64,000 bases of DNA, taken from contig VZQC01005680.1 in NCBI GenBank assembly GCA_009823505.1, positions 6,488,616 through 6,552,615 on the forward strand, written 5' to 3'. This stretch comes from Rhizomys pruinosus. Lineage: Eukaryota; Chordata; Mammalia; Rodentia; Spalacidae. Numbering within the stretch: the stretch's first letter is position 1; the number at the start of each line of letters is the position of its first letter. Shown in pieces: positions 1 to 11,754 of this stretch. The position numbers and the translations under genes were made by a program. Under the pieces are notes generated by a model. The model saw nothing but the letters and a program-made list of their open reading frames with translations. It was not told where the DNA came from and searched no databases.

Positions 1-163
1 AAAAAAAAAAAAAACAGAGAAAGATGCAAGACAGTTACGGCAGAATACATGATCTGGGATGGGGTGGGGGTGGGGGGGAAGGGAAAGGGAAATATGCCTG
101 ATCTGAATTGGAAAATGATGTACGAAATGCACAAAGCATCAATAAAAATTAAATTAAAAAAAA
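1..163 (+). mobile_element. L1 3' end (3'UTR and A tail), truncated by window start
   Basis: The stretch reads as an L1 3' terminus: a run of A, the block 'gcagaatacatgatctggg', a G-rich purine tract at 58-90 and an A-rich end at about 145-163. The same block order recurs near 4,900, 16,800 (reverse), 27,240, 29,060, 29,600 (reverse) and 55,530, in two cases directly behind an ORF2 frame, which is why I call it L1. No coding part is present. Confidence 0.75.
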
Positions 164-174
164 AGTGTTTATTT

Positions 175-330
175 AGCCCGGCGTGTAGCGCATGCCTTTA
201 GTCCTAACACTTGGGAGGCAGAGGCAGGCAGATCTTTGTGAGTTCAAGACCAGCCTGGTCTACAGAGTGAGTTCCAGGACAGCTGGGACTACAGGGAGAC
301 GTTGTCTTGAAAAGACCAAAAAAAAAAAAA
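175..330 (+). mobile_element. B1 SINE
   Basis: Full-length B1 (7SL-derived, pol III transcribed, moved by L1 enzymes): starts gcccggcg, contains 'cacttgggaggcagaggcag' and ends in an A tail. An 11-bp target duplication agtgtttattt lies at 164-174 and 331-341, so it inserted at the very end of the L1 A tail. Confidence 0.95.
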
Positions 331-394
331 AGTGTTTATTTTGTGAAATTCAGAGACCTTTTGGATTAATAAATATTTACAATAGTTGTATCTT

Positions 395-601
395 TTTCCT
401 CCTCCTTCTCCTCCTCCTCCTCCTCCTCCTCCTTCATTATCATTATCATCTTCATCCCTTTTTTGAGACAGGGATTCCCTACAACCCCAGCTGGCCTGGA
501 ACTCAATATGTAGATCACGTTGACCTCAATCTCACAGAGATCTACCTGGCTCAGCCTCTGTAGTACTGATATTAAAAGCCTGTGCCACCACCCTGAGCTA
601 T
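395..601 (-). mobile_element. B1 SINE with an expanded (GGA)n tail
   Basis: Diverged reverse B1 (gagacagggattccct ... gtgccaccaccctgagct). Its 3' tail on the minus strand has become a purine microsatellite, seen as (TCC)n plus ATC-rich sequence at 395-455. Imperfect target copies tagttgtatctt (383-394) and tagttatatctt (602-613) flank it. Confidence 0.85.
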
Positions 602-659
602 TAGTTATATCTTCTTGATACATTGTTTCCATAGTAATTGTGTAGCCACTCTATTTCTT

Positions 660-950
660 CTGATTAGTTTTGGTTTAAAGTCTACTTTATCAAATTACCA
701 TATGGCAGAGTCATTATACCTGCTTGTTTTCAGCTTGCATTTGCTTTGTATTGATTTCCAATCTTGACTCTCAGTTTATGGATATTTTTAGCAGGTATTT
801 GAGTTTCTTAGATAAAACAGATAGTTGAATCTTATTTTTTTAACCCAGTCAATTTTTTGTATCTTTTAATTAGTAAATTATACTAATTTGCATACAAAGT
901 AATTATCGAGAGAAGTTTTGCTATGACAAATTATTCTGCTGGATATTGAT
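660..950 (-). mobile_element. Ancient L1 ORF2 fragment (antisense), tentative
   Basis: The plus strand resembles the reverse complement of the mammalian L1 ORF2 reverse-transcriptase region ('ggtttaaagtctactttatc', 'cagatagttgaatcttattt', 'ttttaattagtaaatta'). No frame is left open. This rests on recalled similarity only. Confidence 0.5.
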
Positions 951-2814
951 CTTGTTAGTTGTCTCACTGGAAGTTCTTCTCTTCATCTTCTGGAAATATA
1001 GAGGTTTCCTAGTTGGTATGTCCCTTCTCCAACTCCTCTATTTATTAGTTACTCTCCAAATTCTATTCTTTTCTATATTTAAACAGATAAAGATGCCTTG
1101 TACTTATGTGCCTAGTTTTCCTTTAAGATCTTTCTCTAGCCCTTACTTGTTTGTCATAAACTTTCTTAACTTATGCTTATTTTTATTTTTGTTTCTGTAG
1201 CAATTTTAAGAGATAAATTTTCTGAGCATAGCAATTTTGGTTGACAGTTATTTACATTCAGGGCTCCAAATTTCTCATTTCATGCTTCCCTGGCTTTGAT
1301 ATATGCTGACCGCAGACCTGGTATTGTTTGTTGCTGTTTCTGCCTCTTTATGGATAGGTGGCATTTTCCCCTAGGGTTTTGGCATTGCTTATATTTTTTT
1401 CATCCTGACTATGATGCATCATGAAGAGTTTTTTTTTCTACTCATGTTTATTTGGGAATCCAAATGATCGGTGTCTTTGCATCTTCTGTTTGGAAAATTC
1501 TTAACTGCAATTTCAAGGATAGACTTGCTAAGCCCACAGACTTTATTTCAGCTCCTTTTTTATACCTTAGGTTTGGCCTGTTCAGTGTGTCCCTGACTTC
1601 TTGGAAGAGTCAGTCATGCTTGCTGAATTTTGTCTTTGTATATGTCTTGACCTGGTCCGCCGTGCTTGGTATTCTTTCTACTTGGTCTTGTCTGTTGAGA
1701 CTTTTGAGAGACTAGGAGAGAGACAAATTCCCTGTGAGGAAAGTGAGGATGAGGGCAAACGATCCACAGGTTTTACTTTTAACTCTAGCAGGAAGTTCTT
1801 ATTTTCAACTCCATCAGGGCCTCTTTAACTGACCTGCTTAAATGGGCTTAGAGCACACAACCCTGGTTGTATCTTAGCTTGAAACTCCTACCTGTTGGCG
1901 CTCTCTTTATGTTTAAGCTGACAAATCTAAAATGAGGAGGTTTTGGACTTTTGGCCTTTGGACTTTTCAATTTCCAAATCACTTATTCACATTTGCAGAG
2001 TCTTTCTCTTTATGTGAGTGTGTATATATGTGTGTGTTCAATTTTAATAAACTTTGTTAGCTGTTTTTTCTGCTGTGTCTGAGATTTTTTCCCTCTGACT
2101 TTTAATTCTTTAATTAGTGCAGAAAATGAACATAATCAAGACTTTCATCCACTTTGGCAGTTTTCTTTTTCTACGACGTGAACTGATTTCTTGCTGTTTC
2201 TTTGAGTCCTCTATGTGGCAGTTGATCTTGTCTAGAAGCGGGACTATGAGATTTCTACCTTGCATATCATTACCCCTTCCCCTGCACCATTAAGATGTCA
2301 GTGGGTAGGATCTTACTAACACTGTTTCATGAGTTCCTTTCTCATGTTCTGTGCATCTGTTGGCAGATCCCACAGGCTTTAGCTTTTCCCCTCTTTCCTA
2401 CTGCTTTTGTTTGTTTTATTTGTATGAATAAAGCCCTTGGTGGGCTGTGCTTGCTTGGATCTACGTTCAGAGGGAAAACTAGTTGCGGTAACAGCTATGG
2501 GAGCTCCTCACCAGGCCCAGAAACCTGCAGGAGCAGAAAATCAGGTCACTTGGGTCCCTTTGCATTAGGGTATAGTTGGTAAAAATACAGCTTATAATTT
2601 TTATAAAGATATCAATCTATCCTTATAGATAAAGAAATCAGGAGAGAACAGGGAAAGGGGGTAGTAAAGAGGTAATGAGAAGGAAAGTACGTGGGTTGGT
2701 TAGGGGTCTGAAAAACAGTAAATATTGTAAACCTGGGTTCATAGTAAGGAGGGACAGTTATAAAAGGCTTTTCAAGGAAACACAAATTACAAACCACAAC
2801 TGAACATATTAAGT
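951..2814. other. Unassigned AT/T-rich intergenic DNA
   Basis: No repeat family, RNA gene or convincing exon recognised. Open frames here (for example 1452-1715 and 2295-2582) are short, overlap in other frames and show no known domain. The left part may continue the ancient L1 before it. Confidence 0.5.
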
Positions 2815-2824
2815 AGAAAAATAT

Positions 2825-2982
2825 CGCCGGGCATGGTGGTGCACGCCTTTAATCCTAGCACTTGGGAGGCAGAAGCAGGCAGATCTCTGAGTTCAAGGCC
2901 AACCTGGTCTAAAGAGTGAGTTCCAGGTCAGCTGGGGCTACAGAGAGACCCTGTCTCAAAAGAATAACAACAACAACAAAAA
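2825..2982 (+). mobile_element. B1 SINE
   Basis: Full-length B1 beginning gccgggcatggtggtgcacg and ending in a CAA-rich tail. Target duplication agaaaaatat at 2815-2824 and 2983-2992. Confidence 0.95.
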
Positions 2983-2992
2983 AGAAAAATAT

Positions 2993-3590
2993 GAAAACTA
3001 AAACAGAAAGAACTGGAAGTAAATAAAAATTTAAAAGTGAAAAGTTAAAATAACGCAAACAAAAATGGGCAATGCAGAGAACCTGGAGTTTTCTTCCCAC
3101 TAGTTCTCCTGGCTGAGGGGATGGGGGGTACAGGGCACTGTGCATGGACTCTTACATTGCTGTTTCTCTCCATCAGGATTGGCAGAATGTGCTTCTGGGT
3201 CCTTTCTGCAGTGGGTGTGGCTCCTCTGAGCTATCGCTGCTGGGTGCTGAGCATCTGTTCTCTGCACCCCTTCCCACCTCCCCTGAGTGTGGCTTGGGGC
3301 CTTTGGCTTCCATCACTTTCAAAGTCCTGGTGGCTGCTCTTCCCATGGTCGTTACTTCTTGCACATCAACAGCAGCAGGCACAAGGATTATGAGCACTAC
3401 ACATTTAACTTCAGGGTCCAAGCCCCATTTCAAGTGTCCTGACTGTGTTCCACTTTCCTCCTCTCTGTGCCTGCAGGGTTCACCCTTCAAGCAGCTAAGC
3501 CTCTACCTGGCCCAGGGAATGGCAGGGTCGGGAAAGGTGAGCCTTGTTCCTCTCCAAGCTACAGATCTGTCTCCACATGCAGAAGCACAC
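2993..3590. other. Unassigned, relatively GC-rich DNA
   Basis: No repeat recognised. Overlapping open frames on both strands (3144-3797 plus, 3173-3490 minus) have no domain I know and the longer one runs into a CA repeat, so I do not call a gene. Confidence 0.5.
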
Positions 3591-3657
3591 ATGTACACGG
3601 GCATCCACACATGTGTGCACACACATGCAAAACATACACACATGTGCCCAAACACAT

Positions 3658-3706
<49 letters not shown>

Positions 3707-3720
3707 CCCTAAACACATGC
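3591..3720. repeat. CA-rich microsatellite, core (CA)n
   Basis: Imperfect CA/CATA-rich stretch with a nearly pure (CA)n core at 3661-3706. Confidence 0.95.
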
Positions 3721-4201
3721 ACTTACAGAAAAATGAGGAAAACAAACCTATAATGTTGAATGGAAGAAGAAAAACTCAAAATTTTCTGTTGCTATGATTA
3801 ATACAGATTACATGATTACAGATTACTATAATCTGTAATCTATTAGTATGAACAGCTTAAGTGAATTTAGCAAGATGCTTGAATAAAACAGTCACTATAG
3901 ATCAGTTCTTTTCTTACACTCCTGTAGCATGGAACTATAAAGTAAACTTTAAGACCAACAAATCACAATGCCATGAAACCACACTAACTTTGAGAAATAA
4001 TATAACAAAGGATTTCAATGAAAATATTGATAGAAATTGGAGAAGACCTGAATGAAGAATTTTATTCTATTTATGGTTTGCAATTTTTAATATGAAATGA
4101 TTTCTATAACTTGAGTGGTGGAGCCATGTAATGCCAATAAAAATCGTAAAAATATTTTTGTTTGTGTGGAAATTTTCAAGTTTTTTAAACTTTCATGGGA
4201 A
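3721..4201. other. Unassigned AT-rich DNA
   Basis: Nothing recognised beyond a short palindromic patch near 3808-3842 (ttacagattactataatctgtaa). Confidence 0.5.
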
Positions 4202-4212
4202 TGAAAAATGAC

Positions 4213-4380
4213 ATTTATTTTATTTTATTTTATTTTTGGTCTTTTTGAGACAGGGTCTCCCTGTAGCTCTGGCTGTCCTGGAACTCACTCTGTAGACCAG
4301 GCTGGCCTTGAACTCACAGAGATCCATCTGCCTCTGCCTCCCAAGTGCTAGGATTAAAGGCGTGTGCCACCACGCTTGGC
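4213..4380 (-). mobile_element. B1 SINE
   Basis: Reverse B1 with a (TTTTA)n tail complement at its left end and 'ggtctttttgagacagggtc' start of the body. Near-identical target copies tgaaaaatgac (4202-4212) and tgaaaaattac (4381-4391). Confidence 0.93.
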
Positions 4381-4410
4381 TGAAAAATTACTTTTAAGAA
4401 CAACCTGAGA

Positions 4411-4601
4411 AGCTGGAGAGATGGCTCAGCAGTTGAAAGCACTGACTGCTCTTCTAGAGGGCCTGGGTTCCATTCCCAGCACTCATATGGTGGCTAACGA
4501 CCATCTATAACTCCAGTTCTAGGGAATCTGACACCTTTCTCTGACCTCTATAGGCATAGCACAACACAGGTACACTTATACACATACACATAAAGTTAAA
4601 T
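4411..4601 (+). mobile_element. B2 SINE
   Basis: tRNA-like head 'agctggagagatggctcag' (A box) and 'gggttccattcccagcac' (B box), then the B2 body and an A-rich tail. Diverged relative to the younger B2 copies further right. Confidence 0.9.
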
Positions 4602-4739
4602 AATAAGGGGCTTGCTTTTCTAAGCCTAGGGAACAATCTGCAGAAGAGGGGGCGTGGTAGAATGTAAAGGCTGCGATTGGGGTGAATGGTAAAACTACAG
4701 CAATATAGTCTGGACACTCATTTGATCAACTTGATTGAA

Positions 4740-4992
4740 CATACAAGCCCCCCCCCCACACTGGATGGTGGGACCCGTGGGCTGTGTGGGTTTGGGCACA
4801 ACTGCCTGCAAATTGGTTTTACATGAAAGATGCTTGTACTCATAAATTATTGTGTATTGCTAAATATGAAAAAAAAACTGAGAGAAAGATGCAGGACAGT
4901 TATGGCAGAATGCATGATCTGGGATGGGGTGGGGTGGGGTGGGGGGAAGGGAAAGGGAAATATGCCTGAACTGAATTGGAAAAAATTTACTG
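4740..4992 (+). mobile_element. L1 3' end
   Basis: Closely similar to the window-start L1 3' end from 'gagagaaagatgcaggacag' (4880) to 'ctgaactgaattggaaaa'. The G-rich tract at 4921-4947 consists of repeated tggggtgggg. The last roughly 40 bases of the other copy are missing. The assignment of 4740-4860 is less certain. Confidence 0.7.
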
Positions 4993-7405
4993 TGATCTCA
5001 TGGTTTACCATCATCTCCTCAGCTCCCTCTTCCAGGAGTGGTCCCTAGGCTTTGGAGAAAAGAGAAAGAGAGGGTGAGAAGTAAAACAGTCCAATTTTTC
5101 TTTGAAGTGACATGTTAGACTCTTGAGTCTGTTCAGGCTTTTCTTTCCATAGGTTGGCAGCTCATCCAGAGGTCCCTTTCTTAATTCTACTAATAAAATA
5201 CAAATAGCAAGAAGTACAGACACTTAGACATTAATTATCACGACAAGTCACATTGTGGGCATGGGAATGAATGTTTAGAAATACTATCATCCTTCACATT
5301 AGAGTGTCTTTTCTAGACATGTCTTTTGTGAAACAACACAGTTTAACATAGACACAGATAAACAGAAAAAGGCTAATTTTTTCTTTTTCAAGAATAAAAT
5401 ATCTCAGCCCTTTGATATCAAATCTGAAAAGTAAAATAGTGTACACAGGCTTTAAGTATACAAACTATGGTACTGGAGGGTGCAAGCTTAAGGTATCAGC
5501 TGTGTGATACCCCCCCAAGGAGTGAGCCATAGCCAATTAACTTTGGGGGTGCACAAATATCAGGCCCCCACTGACTGCACAACTCTTCAGGCAAGTGAGG
5601 TGTAACTGATGAGTCTTGCTTGAATCAGGAGACCATATTCTTTCAGTGGTCTATATAACACTCTCTGGGATCATGAAGGACAACTGTCCACTTGCAAGGC
5701 AAGGTCTCTAAAAATCCTTTTTATTCTAACACCACTTCTTCAAAAGTAGGGTCTTACCACCTCTTTTTGTGCACATACCCCAACATTGTAGGCAAATAGC
5801 CTTTGTTTAGGGATGCTTTTGGGCCCCCTGGCCAAGACCTCCTTGTTAAAAGTAGTCCATCACTGATATCATAAGCTTTTATCCATCCACATATCTCACC
5901 TGACTATAAAGCAAAATATAGAGGTAGGGCAATTATCCAAAGGACAGGTACAAATGTCCATGTAACCATACCTTATAGTTGTATAGATAAATTTACTCCC
6001 CTATTGGTGCTAAAATCCTCCTCCAATAAAATGTATTATTTAACTATTAAGTTTTAAAAGATTTTACAATTATACCTGACTCTGCTACTCCTCCTTACTG
6101 AAGTTACTTTTTATCTTTGTTCATTCAGGTGTATGGGGTATATCTCCAACTGGTTTCACTTCTGCAAAACATTCAAATGGTAGCATTAGGTATTAAACAC
6201 AAACCAGGTCAAACATAGCATGGGAACTTTCTATCTATTTGTATCAATTGTTGCACCAAAGCATGAATGGGGGCATTAGTTTAGCTAATTCTTTAGCACC
6301 TGTAGTCATTCTCATTTAGGGGCTCATTATCAGAAAACCTGACCTTGGTAATCTCTTTAATTAATTTTTGGAGAGAAAGGATATCTTTAACAGATTTAAT
6401 GCCTGTTCATCAAAGAAAGCAATCAAATAGGTCCCATAAGGAGCCACTGTCACAATAATAGACTTTTAACCCAGAGAGATGCCAGCAGGAACACCTATGC
6501 GTCACCCTGTGTGTTGGTACCCTGCAAAGTAGTGGTCTTTTTCTCAGTCTTCTCCTATTCTTTTTAAATATCTATATGGGCCAATCTCTCTGCTGGTGGC
6601 ATCGGATCCATTTTCACAGTCCAAGGACAAACACTTTTCACAGGCACCCAAGTTGGTGGTGTATCTATTTGTGGGAACCAACAAAAAAACCCTCTTCCCA
6701 AATTTAGTAGAAGATTTGGGTTGTTATTTTCCATTTTTAAATTGAAAAATTGACAAAAAGGTTTAGAGTAGAGATTTCTCTGTTTGACTGTATCCCGGAG
6801 GGAGCCATATTACCCAACCTCCCCCTCTTTGAATTATCTTCATGCATAGGAGAGTCTTTCTTGTTTTTTGATGTTTACATTTTGATTTATAATTTTTAAA
6901 GGCAGTTGTATTACATAACCATATACAGGAACCAAGTTGTAAAGGTCCATTAAGTCCATTTAAGTTGTCTTATATTGGACTATATAACTTGTAGGCAAAA
7001 GAAATGGCATAAGTAATATTATACAATACAGGAAAATAGAGAACATTTGTTTACATTTAATCCCAAAGTACCCACTGGAAATCTAGTACAAACTAGGAGT
7101 AAAGCAAATATTAATATCTCCAATTAGCTTAAGTGGATTGGCATTTTATATTAATAACATTTAATCAGTTTTATTTAATATAGGCATTTTAATTTTTACT
7201 AAACCCTTAAATACCATAAAGCTTGTGCAAAAACTGAATGTCTGTTAAATAAACTTTGACTAGACATACATTTTGTTTTTTAAACTACTTGATTGAAGAA
7301 ACAAAGTTTATATAATTTTATTCTCTACATATTACAACAAAACCCTGTAGAACTTTATTACTTGTATTATTTCATTACCTATATAAATCTTTACTAAAGT
7401 ACCTC

Positions 7406-8030
7406 TGTGGTAGTTTGAATGAGAGTGTCCCCCCATAGACTTTAAGTATTCAGATATTTTGTCCCCAGTTGGTGGCACTGTTCTTGGAGGTCTTAGAAGG
7501 TGTGGCGGTGCTGGAGGAAGTACGTCATTGGGGGCAGGCTTAGTGAGTTTAACAAGCCTTGCTGTCTCCAGACTCTCTCTCTTGACTTCCTGTGCTCCTT
7601 GCAAGATGTAGCCCTTGGCTTGCTGCTCCAGCTCCAGCCACCATGCTTCCCACCACAGTGGACTCTGTTTCCCTGGAACCATCAATAGTAAGCTCAAATA
7701 AACCCTTCCTTTTATTTTATTTTATTTTATTTTATTTATTTTTGTATGTGTATGAATGCACTGTTTGCATGCAAGTCTGTGCACCAGTGTCGTGCAATGC
7801 TGCGGAGGTCAGAAAAGGGTCTCAGATTCCCCTGGAACTGGAGTTCTCCTGGAATTGGAGTTACAGACAGCTCTCAGCCACCATGTGGGTGCCAAGGATC
7901 GAACCCAGGTCCTCTGCAAGAGCAGTTGGCACTCCCAACTGCTAGGCCATCTCTCCAGAACAAACTCTTCCTTTTATAAGTTCCCTTGCTAATGGTGGTT
8001 TATCACAGCAACAGGAAAGTGACTAATACA
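7406..8030 (+). repeat. MaLR 5' LTR, split by a B2
   Basis: LTR sequence at 7406-7714 and 7979-8030 matches the 3' LTR at 9870-10221; the middle is a B2 insertion. Polyadenylation signal aataaa at 7697-7702 is repeated in the 3' LTR. Confidence 0.93.
7715..7962 (-). mobile_element. B2 SINE inside MaLR LTR
   Basis: Reverse B2, with A and B boxes read on the minus strand (gatggcctagcag, gggttcgatcc). 16-bp target copies aaacccttccttttat (7699-7714) and aaactcttccttttat (7963-7978) differ by one base. Confidence 0.95.
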
Positions 8031-8118
8031 GTTTTTGGTACCAGAGAGTGGGCTGTTGGCTGTGAAGAACCAGACCATGTGGATGTTTGGAGAAATGTGG
8101 AAGACTGTGGAACTTTGG

Positions 8119-8525
8119 TGTGCTGGATAGCTTTAGTGTCAACTTGATACTCCTGGGTTGAGGGAGCCTCAGTTGGGGAATTGGCTCCATTGGATTGGCC
8201 TGTGGCCACATCTGTGCAGTATTGTCTTGATGGTCGAGCAGTGTGGGAGGGCCCAACCCACAAGAGTGGTGCCACCCTGGGCAGGTTGTTGTGTACTGTA
8301 TAAGAAGGGGGGCTGGGCATAAGCCAGGGAAGCAAGCCAGTGAACAGCGTTCCTCCATGGCCTGTGCTTCAGCTCCTGCCTCCAGGTTCCTGTCCTGAGT
8401 TCCTGCCTTGGGCTCCCTAAGTGATGAACTGTGACTCAGGAGATGTAAGCTGAATAAACCTTTTCCTCCCCAAGTTGGTGTCGGTCAGAGTGTTTTGTCA
8501 CAACAATGGAAGACAAACTAGGATA
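8119..8525 (+). repeat. ERVL-type (MT2/MLT2-like) solo LTR inside the MaLR internal region
   Basis: Starts tgtgctggatagctttagtg and contains 'gtcaacttga', a TATA-like gtataag at 8298 and aataaa at 8453. A perfect 5-bp duplication tttgg lies at 8114-8118 and 8526-8530, the size expected for ERVL. The 3' end is ...aggata rather than the usual ...CA. Family name is from memory of the class. Confidence 0.7.
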
Positions 8526-9869
8526 TTTGGGCTAGAAAATCTGTTGACTATTGTAAGCAGAGCTTAAGAGGCCATTCTAGTAGAAGCCTGGAAGAAAGCA
8601 TTGCTGTGAAAAATGTAGTTGCAGAGGAAAATAAAGACTTAGGCAGCAACTGGAATATTTTGATAAAGAGTCTGGCAGCAGTTTGCCCACATTCCAAATG
8701 CTTGCCTGATGCTAAGTTGAAAAGCAATGGACTAATGTCTTTGGAAGAGGATATTTCAAGACAGCCTAATGTAGAAATGGCGGCATGGCTGTTAATGGTG
8801 AATATTGTAAAGATCTACAGTGAAGAAGAGCAGATGGGGTAGAAAGAAAAGTAGAATGTACAGTTTGGATCTGAAAGTCGCACTAGGAAGATTAAAGGTG
8901 GAGCCAAGGCATGTGAAGGAGAGGTTCTTTTTGATAAGGAGACTAAAGTGATTAAGGAGAGGCCTAGCTATTTACAAGTAAACAATGGAAAAAGTGGGAT
9001 TAAAGTGATTAAGGAGAGGCCTGGAGATTTACAAGCAAACTACAGAAATAGTACCTTCAGGGCAAGACCACACCCAGCTAATCCTCCATCGTTTGAAAGG
9101 AAAATACTGAAAGGTTTTTCTGCTCCAACAAGTCCAGGGCAGAGAAAATTTGCAAATGTGGTTAAAGTAGGACAGAGTCCATCCCGAACTTGCAGCCAAA
9201 CTCAGCAATTTCATTCACGTGTTGCTGGCTTTATAGGCACAAAGGATGCAAGAGTGAAGGGGTTATCAGTTCTTCCTCTGCAGTTTCAGAGAACTACAGA
9301 GGTCAGGCATAGTGCAGCAGGGGTATCCCTGAATTAAGAAGGCCCTGATAGGCCATTTCATGAAGCTGTGAATGTGAAGCCTGGTTGGTAGTGGAGACCC
9401 CAAGAAAACATTCGAGATGCCAGAACTGTGAGATATTTGCCAAGGAGAGCTGCATACAGCGAGTGGTACCAACCTAAGGAAGAGATTCATGTTGCACTCA
9501 ATCCTGGAAGAGCTGAGCCATCTCAGCCCTTTGGAAGTCAATTCCCAGAAGTTGCACATGGAGCTACTGGACCTGGTGTTTGCCCTGCTGGTTTTCAGTC
9601 TTGTTTTGGTCCTATATTTCCTCACTATGCCTCTATTTCTCCCTTTTGGAATGGGAATGTGTATTTGGTTCGACTGTACATTGGGAGTATGTAATTTGTC
9701 TTTTGATTTTACAGGAGCTTACAGTTAAGAGATTGGCCTGTGTCTCAGAAGAGATTTTGGACTATAGACTTTTGAATAGAATTGAGACTGGTAAAGACTA
9801 TGGGGACTTTTAAGGTTGGACTAAGTGCATTTTGCATTTTATATGGCCCATGGGGGCCAGGGAGTGGAA

Positions 9870-10221
9870 TGTGGTGGTTTGAATGAGAGTGTCCCCCCAT
9901 AGGCTTTAAGTATTCAGATATTTTGTCCCCAGTTGGTGGCACTGATCTTGGAGGTCTTAGTAGGTGTGGCCATGCTGGAGTATGTACGTCATTGGGGGCA
10001 GGCTTACTGAATTTGGCAAGCCTTGCTGTCTCCAGTCTCTCTCTCTCTTAACTTCCTGTTCTCATTGCAAGATGTGACCCTTGGCTTGCTGCTCCATGCC
10101 TCCCACCACAGTGGACTCTGTTTCCCTGGAAACATCAATAGTAAGCTCAAATAAACACTTCCTTTTATAAGTTCCCTTGCTCATGGTGGTTTATCAAAGC
10201 AACAGGAAAGTGACTAATACA
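9870..10221 (+). repeat. MaLR 3' LTR
   Basis: 352-bp LTR, uninterrupted counterpart of the 5' LTR, preceded by the purine tract 9851-9869. Confidence 0.95.
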
Positions 10222-10445
10222 ACCTCTATGTATGAACATGGAACAGTTATTTTAAACATATTATCTTAAACGACAAACTTTATAAAGCAGGTTTCAAATG
10301 ACTCATTTTTTTAAAACATTTGGAGATCCTTTATCCAGTCCTGGCATGAAACTTTGTCCTAAAGATATTTTACCTAGTGGTTAAATGTTGTACAGATATA
10401 ATACATTTGAATATGTTTTAGAATTGGATTTGGAATAGAAGTAGT

Positions 10446-10678
10446 TTTTTGTTTTGTTTTGTTTTGCGGTTTTTGGGTTTTATTTTTATTATTTTAAAAA
10501 AAATTTTTTTTGGTCTTTTTTGAGACACGCGGGTCATCCCTGCTTGCCCTAGGCCCTGCCTGGAACTCACTCTGTAGACCAGGCTGGCCTTGACAACTCC
10601 ACAAATATCAGAACCATAGCCGTCTGCCTCCCAAAGTGCTAGGATTCAGAGTCGTAGAGCCACCACGCCGTTGGCGCT
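10446..10678 (-). mobile_element. B1 SINE, unusually indel-rich
   Basis: Reverse B1 recognised by 'ggaactcactctgtagacca' and 'gccaccacgcc'. Many single and short inserted bases relative to other B1s in the window. Target copies of the word agaagta lie at 10434, 10680 and 10894, shared with the next B1. Confidence 0.8.
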
Positions 10679-10689
10679 GAGAAGTATTG

Positions 10690-10890
10690 TGTTGTTTGTC
10701 TTTTGTTTTTGGTCAATGTTTTTGGTTTATTAGTCAGGCTATTTCCTTGTAGCCCCAGCTAGTCCTGGCACTTACACTTTCTTAGACCTTAGGACTGAGG
10801 CCTTGGAACATCACAAAGTCATCCACCTGCTATGCTTGGCTCCTGAGTGTACGGAAGTTAAAGTAGTGCCACAATCCACCACATCTAGGC
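10690..10890 (-). mobile_element. B1 SINE, unusually indel-rich
   Basis: Second reverse B1-like unit (gtagccccagctagtcctgg ... ggctatagaagtag), also full of small insertions. With its neighbour it forms a serial insertion at one target site. Confidence 0.65.
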
Positions 10891-11475
10891 TATAGAAGTA
10901 GTTATTTGTAAATAAACTTAGTAATCCTCAAAACTAGAAAGACTCACAAATAAAAGTAATAGAAAAAATAACCCCTGAAAACTCTAGCCAGATCACACCA
11001 CATGTTCTGTCGACATGAGAACCAAATGTTGGAGGAATTAACTCTCTAAATTTTGTATCAGGTGTAGACAAGAGTATAACCAGTCTTCGCTGGCAGTAGA
11101 TACCCACGTAAAAACTTGAATTGTATTACATATTTTTAATTTTACTAGTTACCCTTAAATAAACACAAATAAAATATAGACAGACAATCATAACTTTTGT
11201 TGAAATCAATTTATCTGTTAGGTGTTTGATTATATTAACAGACTGATTATATTAACAGTCTGGGATTAAGAGGTATAGTTGTCAACCGCAGAATAGAAGC
11301 GTAAGCTGATGTTAAATTGTACTATGTAAGACACTACTTATATAAAGAAATTTATATAAAACCAATATTAAAATTGTTTTAATACCTAATAGATATAAAC
11401 AAATAAGAGTAGTTATGAGCTGGAATTTTATTCTTGTTTACAGCTGACTTCAAATAACACAGAACACTTGAAGGC

Positions 11476-11707
11476 GCTAGGAGAGATATGCCTATGCGGT
11501 TAAGAGCGCCGACCTTGTCTGTGAGCAGAAGCACCTGGTTCGTCCCCAGCACCTACATAAAAAGAGGAGAAGACATACTGTATACTCCAATTCCAGGATA
11601 ACTCCAGTTCCAGGGGAGAATCCGAGACCCTCTTCTGACCTCCGCGGCATTGCACGCACACGGGTGCACAGACCTGCATGTAAACAGTACATTCATAACA
11701 AATACAG

Positions 11708-11750
<43 letters not shown>
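11476..11750 (+). mobile_element. B2 SINE with long A tail
   Basis: The 3' half is near consensus ('ctcttctgacctccgcggca'). The 5' half has scattered insertions in the tRNA-like part (ggagagatatgcctatgcgg). The A tail runs from about 11,720 to 11,745. Confidence 0.88.

Positions 11751-11754
<4 letters not shown>

Larger units (their letters stand above)
7406..10221 (+). mobile_element. MaLR (ORR1-like) provirus with two LTRs
   Basis: Complete non-autonomous ERVL-related provirus. Both LTRs start tgtggt(a/g)gtttgaatgagag and end gtgactaataca, and a perfect 5-bp target duplication acctc flanks it (7401-7405, 10222-10226). The internal region starts tttttggtaccagagagtgg just after the 5' LTR and ends in a purine tract (tgggggccagggagtggaa) before the 3' LTR. 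The open frames inside (8606-8842, 8948-9337, 9428-9694) are short and match no retroviral protein I know; MaLR internals normally encode no working enzymes. It carries a B2 in the 5' LTR and an ERVL-type LTR in the internal part. Confidence 0.93.

Noticed and set aside
1452..1828. Two overlapping open frames as a gene
   Set aside because: Short, overlapping in different frames, without domain or codon pattern; chance frames.
3144..3797. 217-codon open frame on the plus strand
   Set aside because: Its C-terminal part is a translated CA repeat, the rest has no known domain, and it overlaps an open frame on the other strand.
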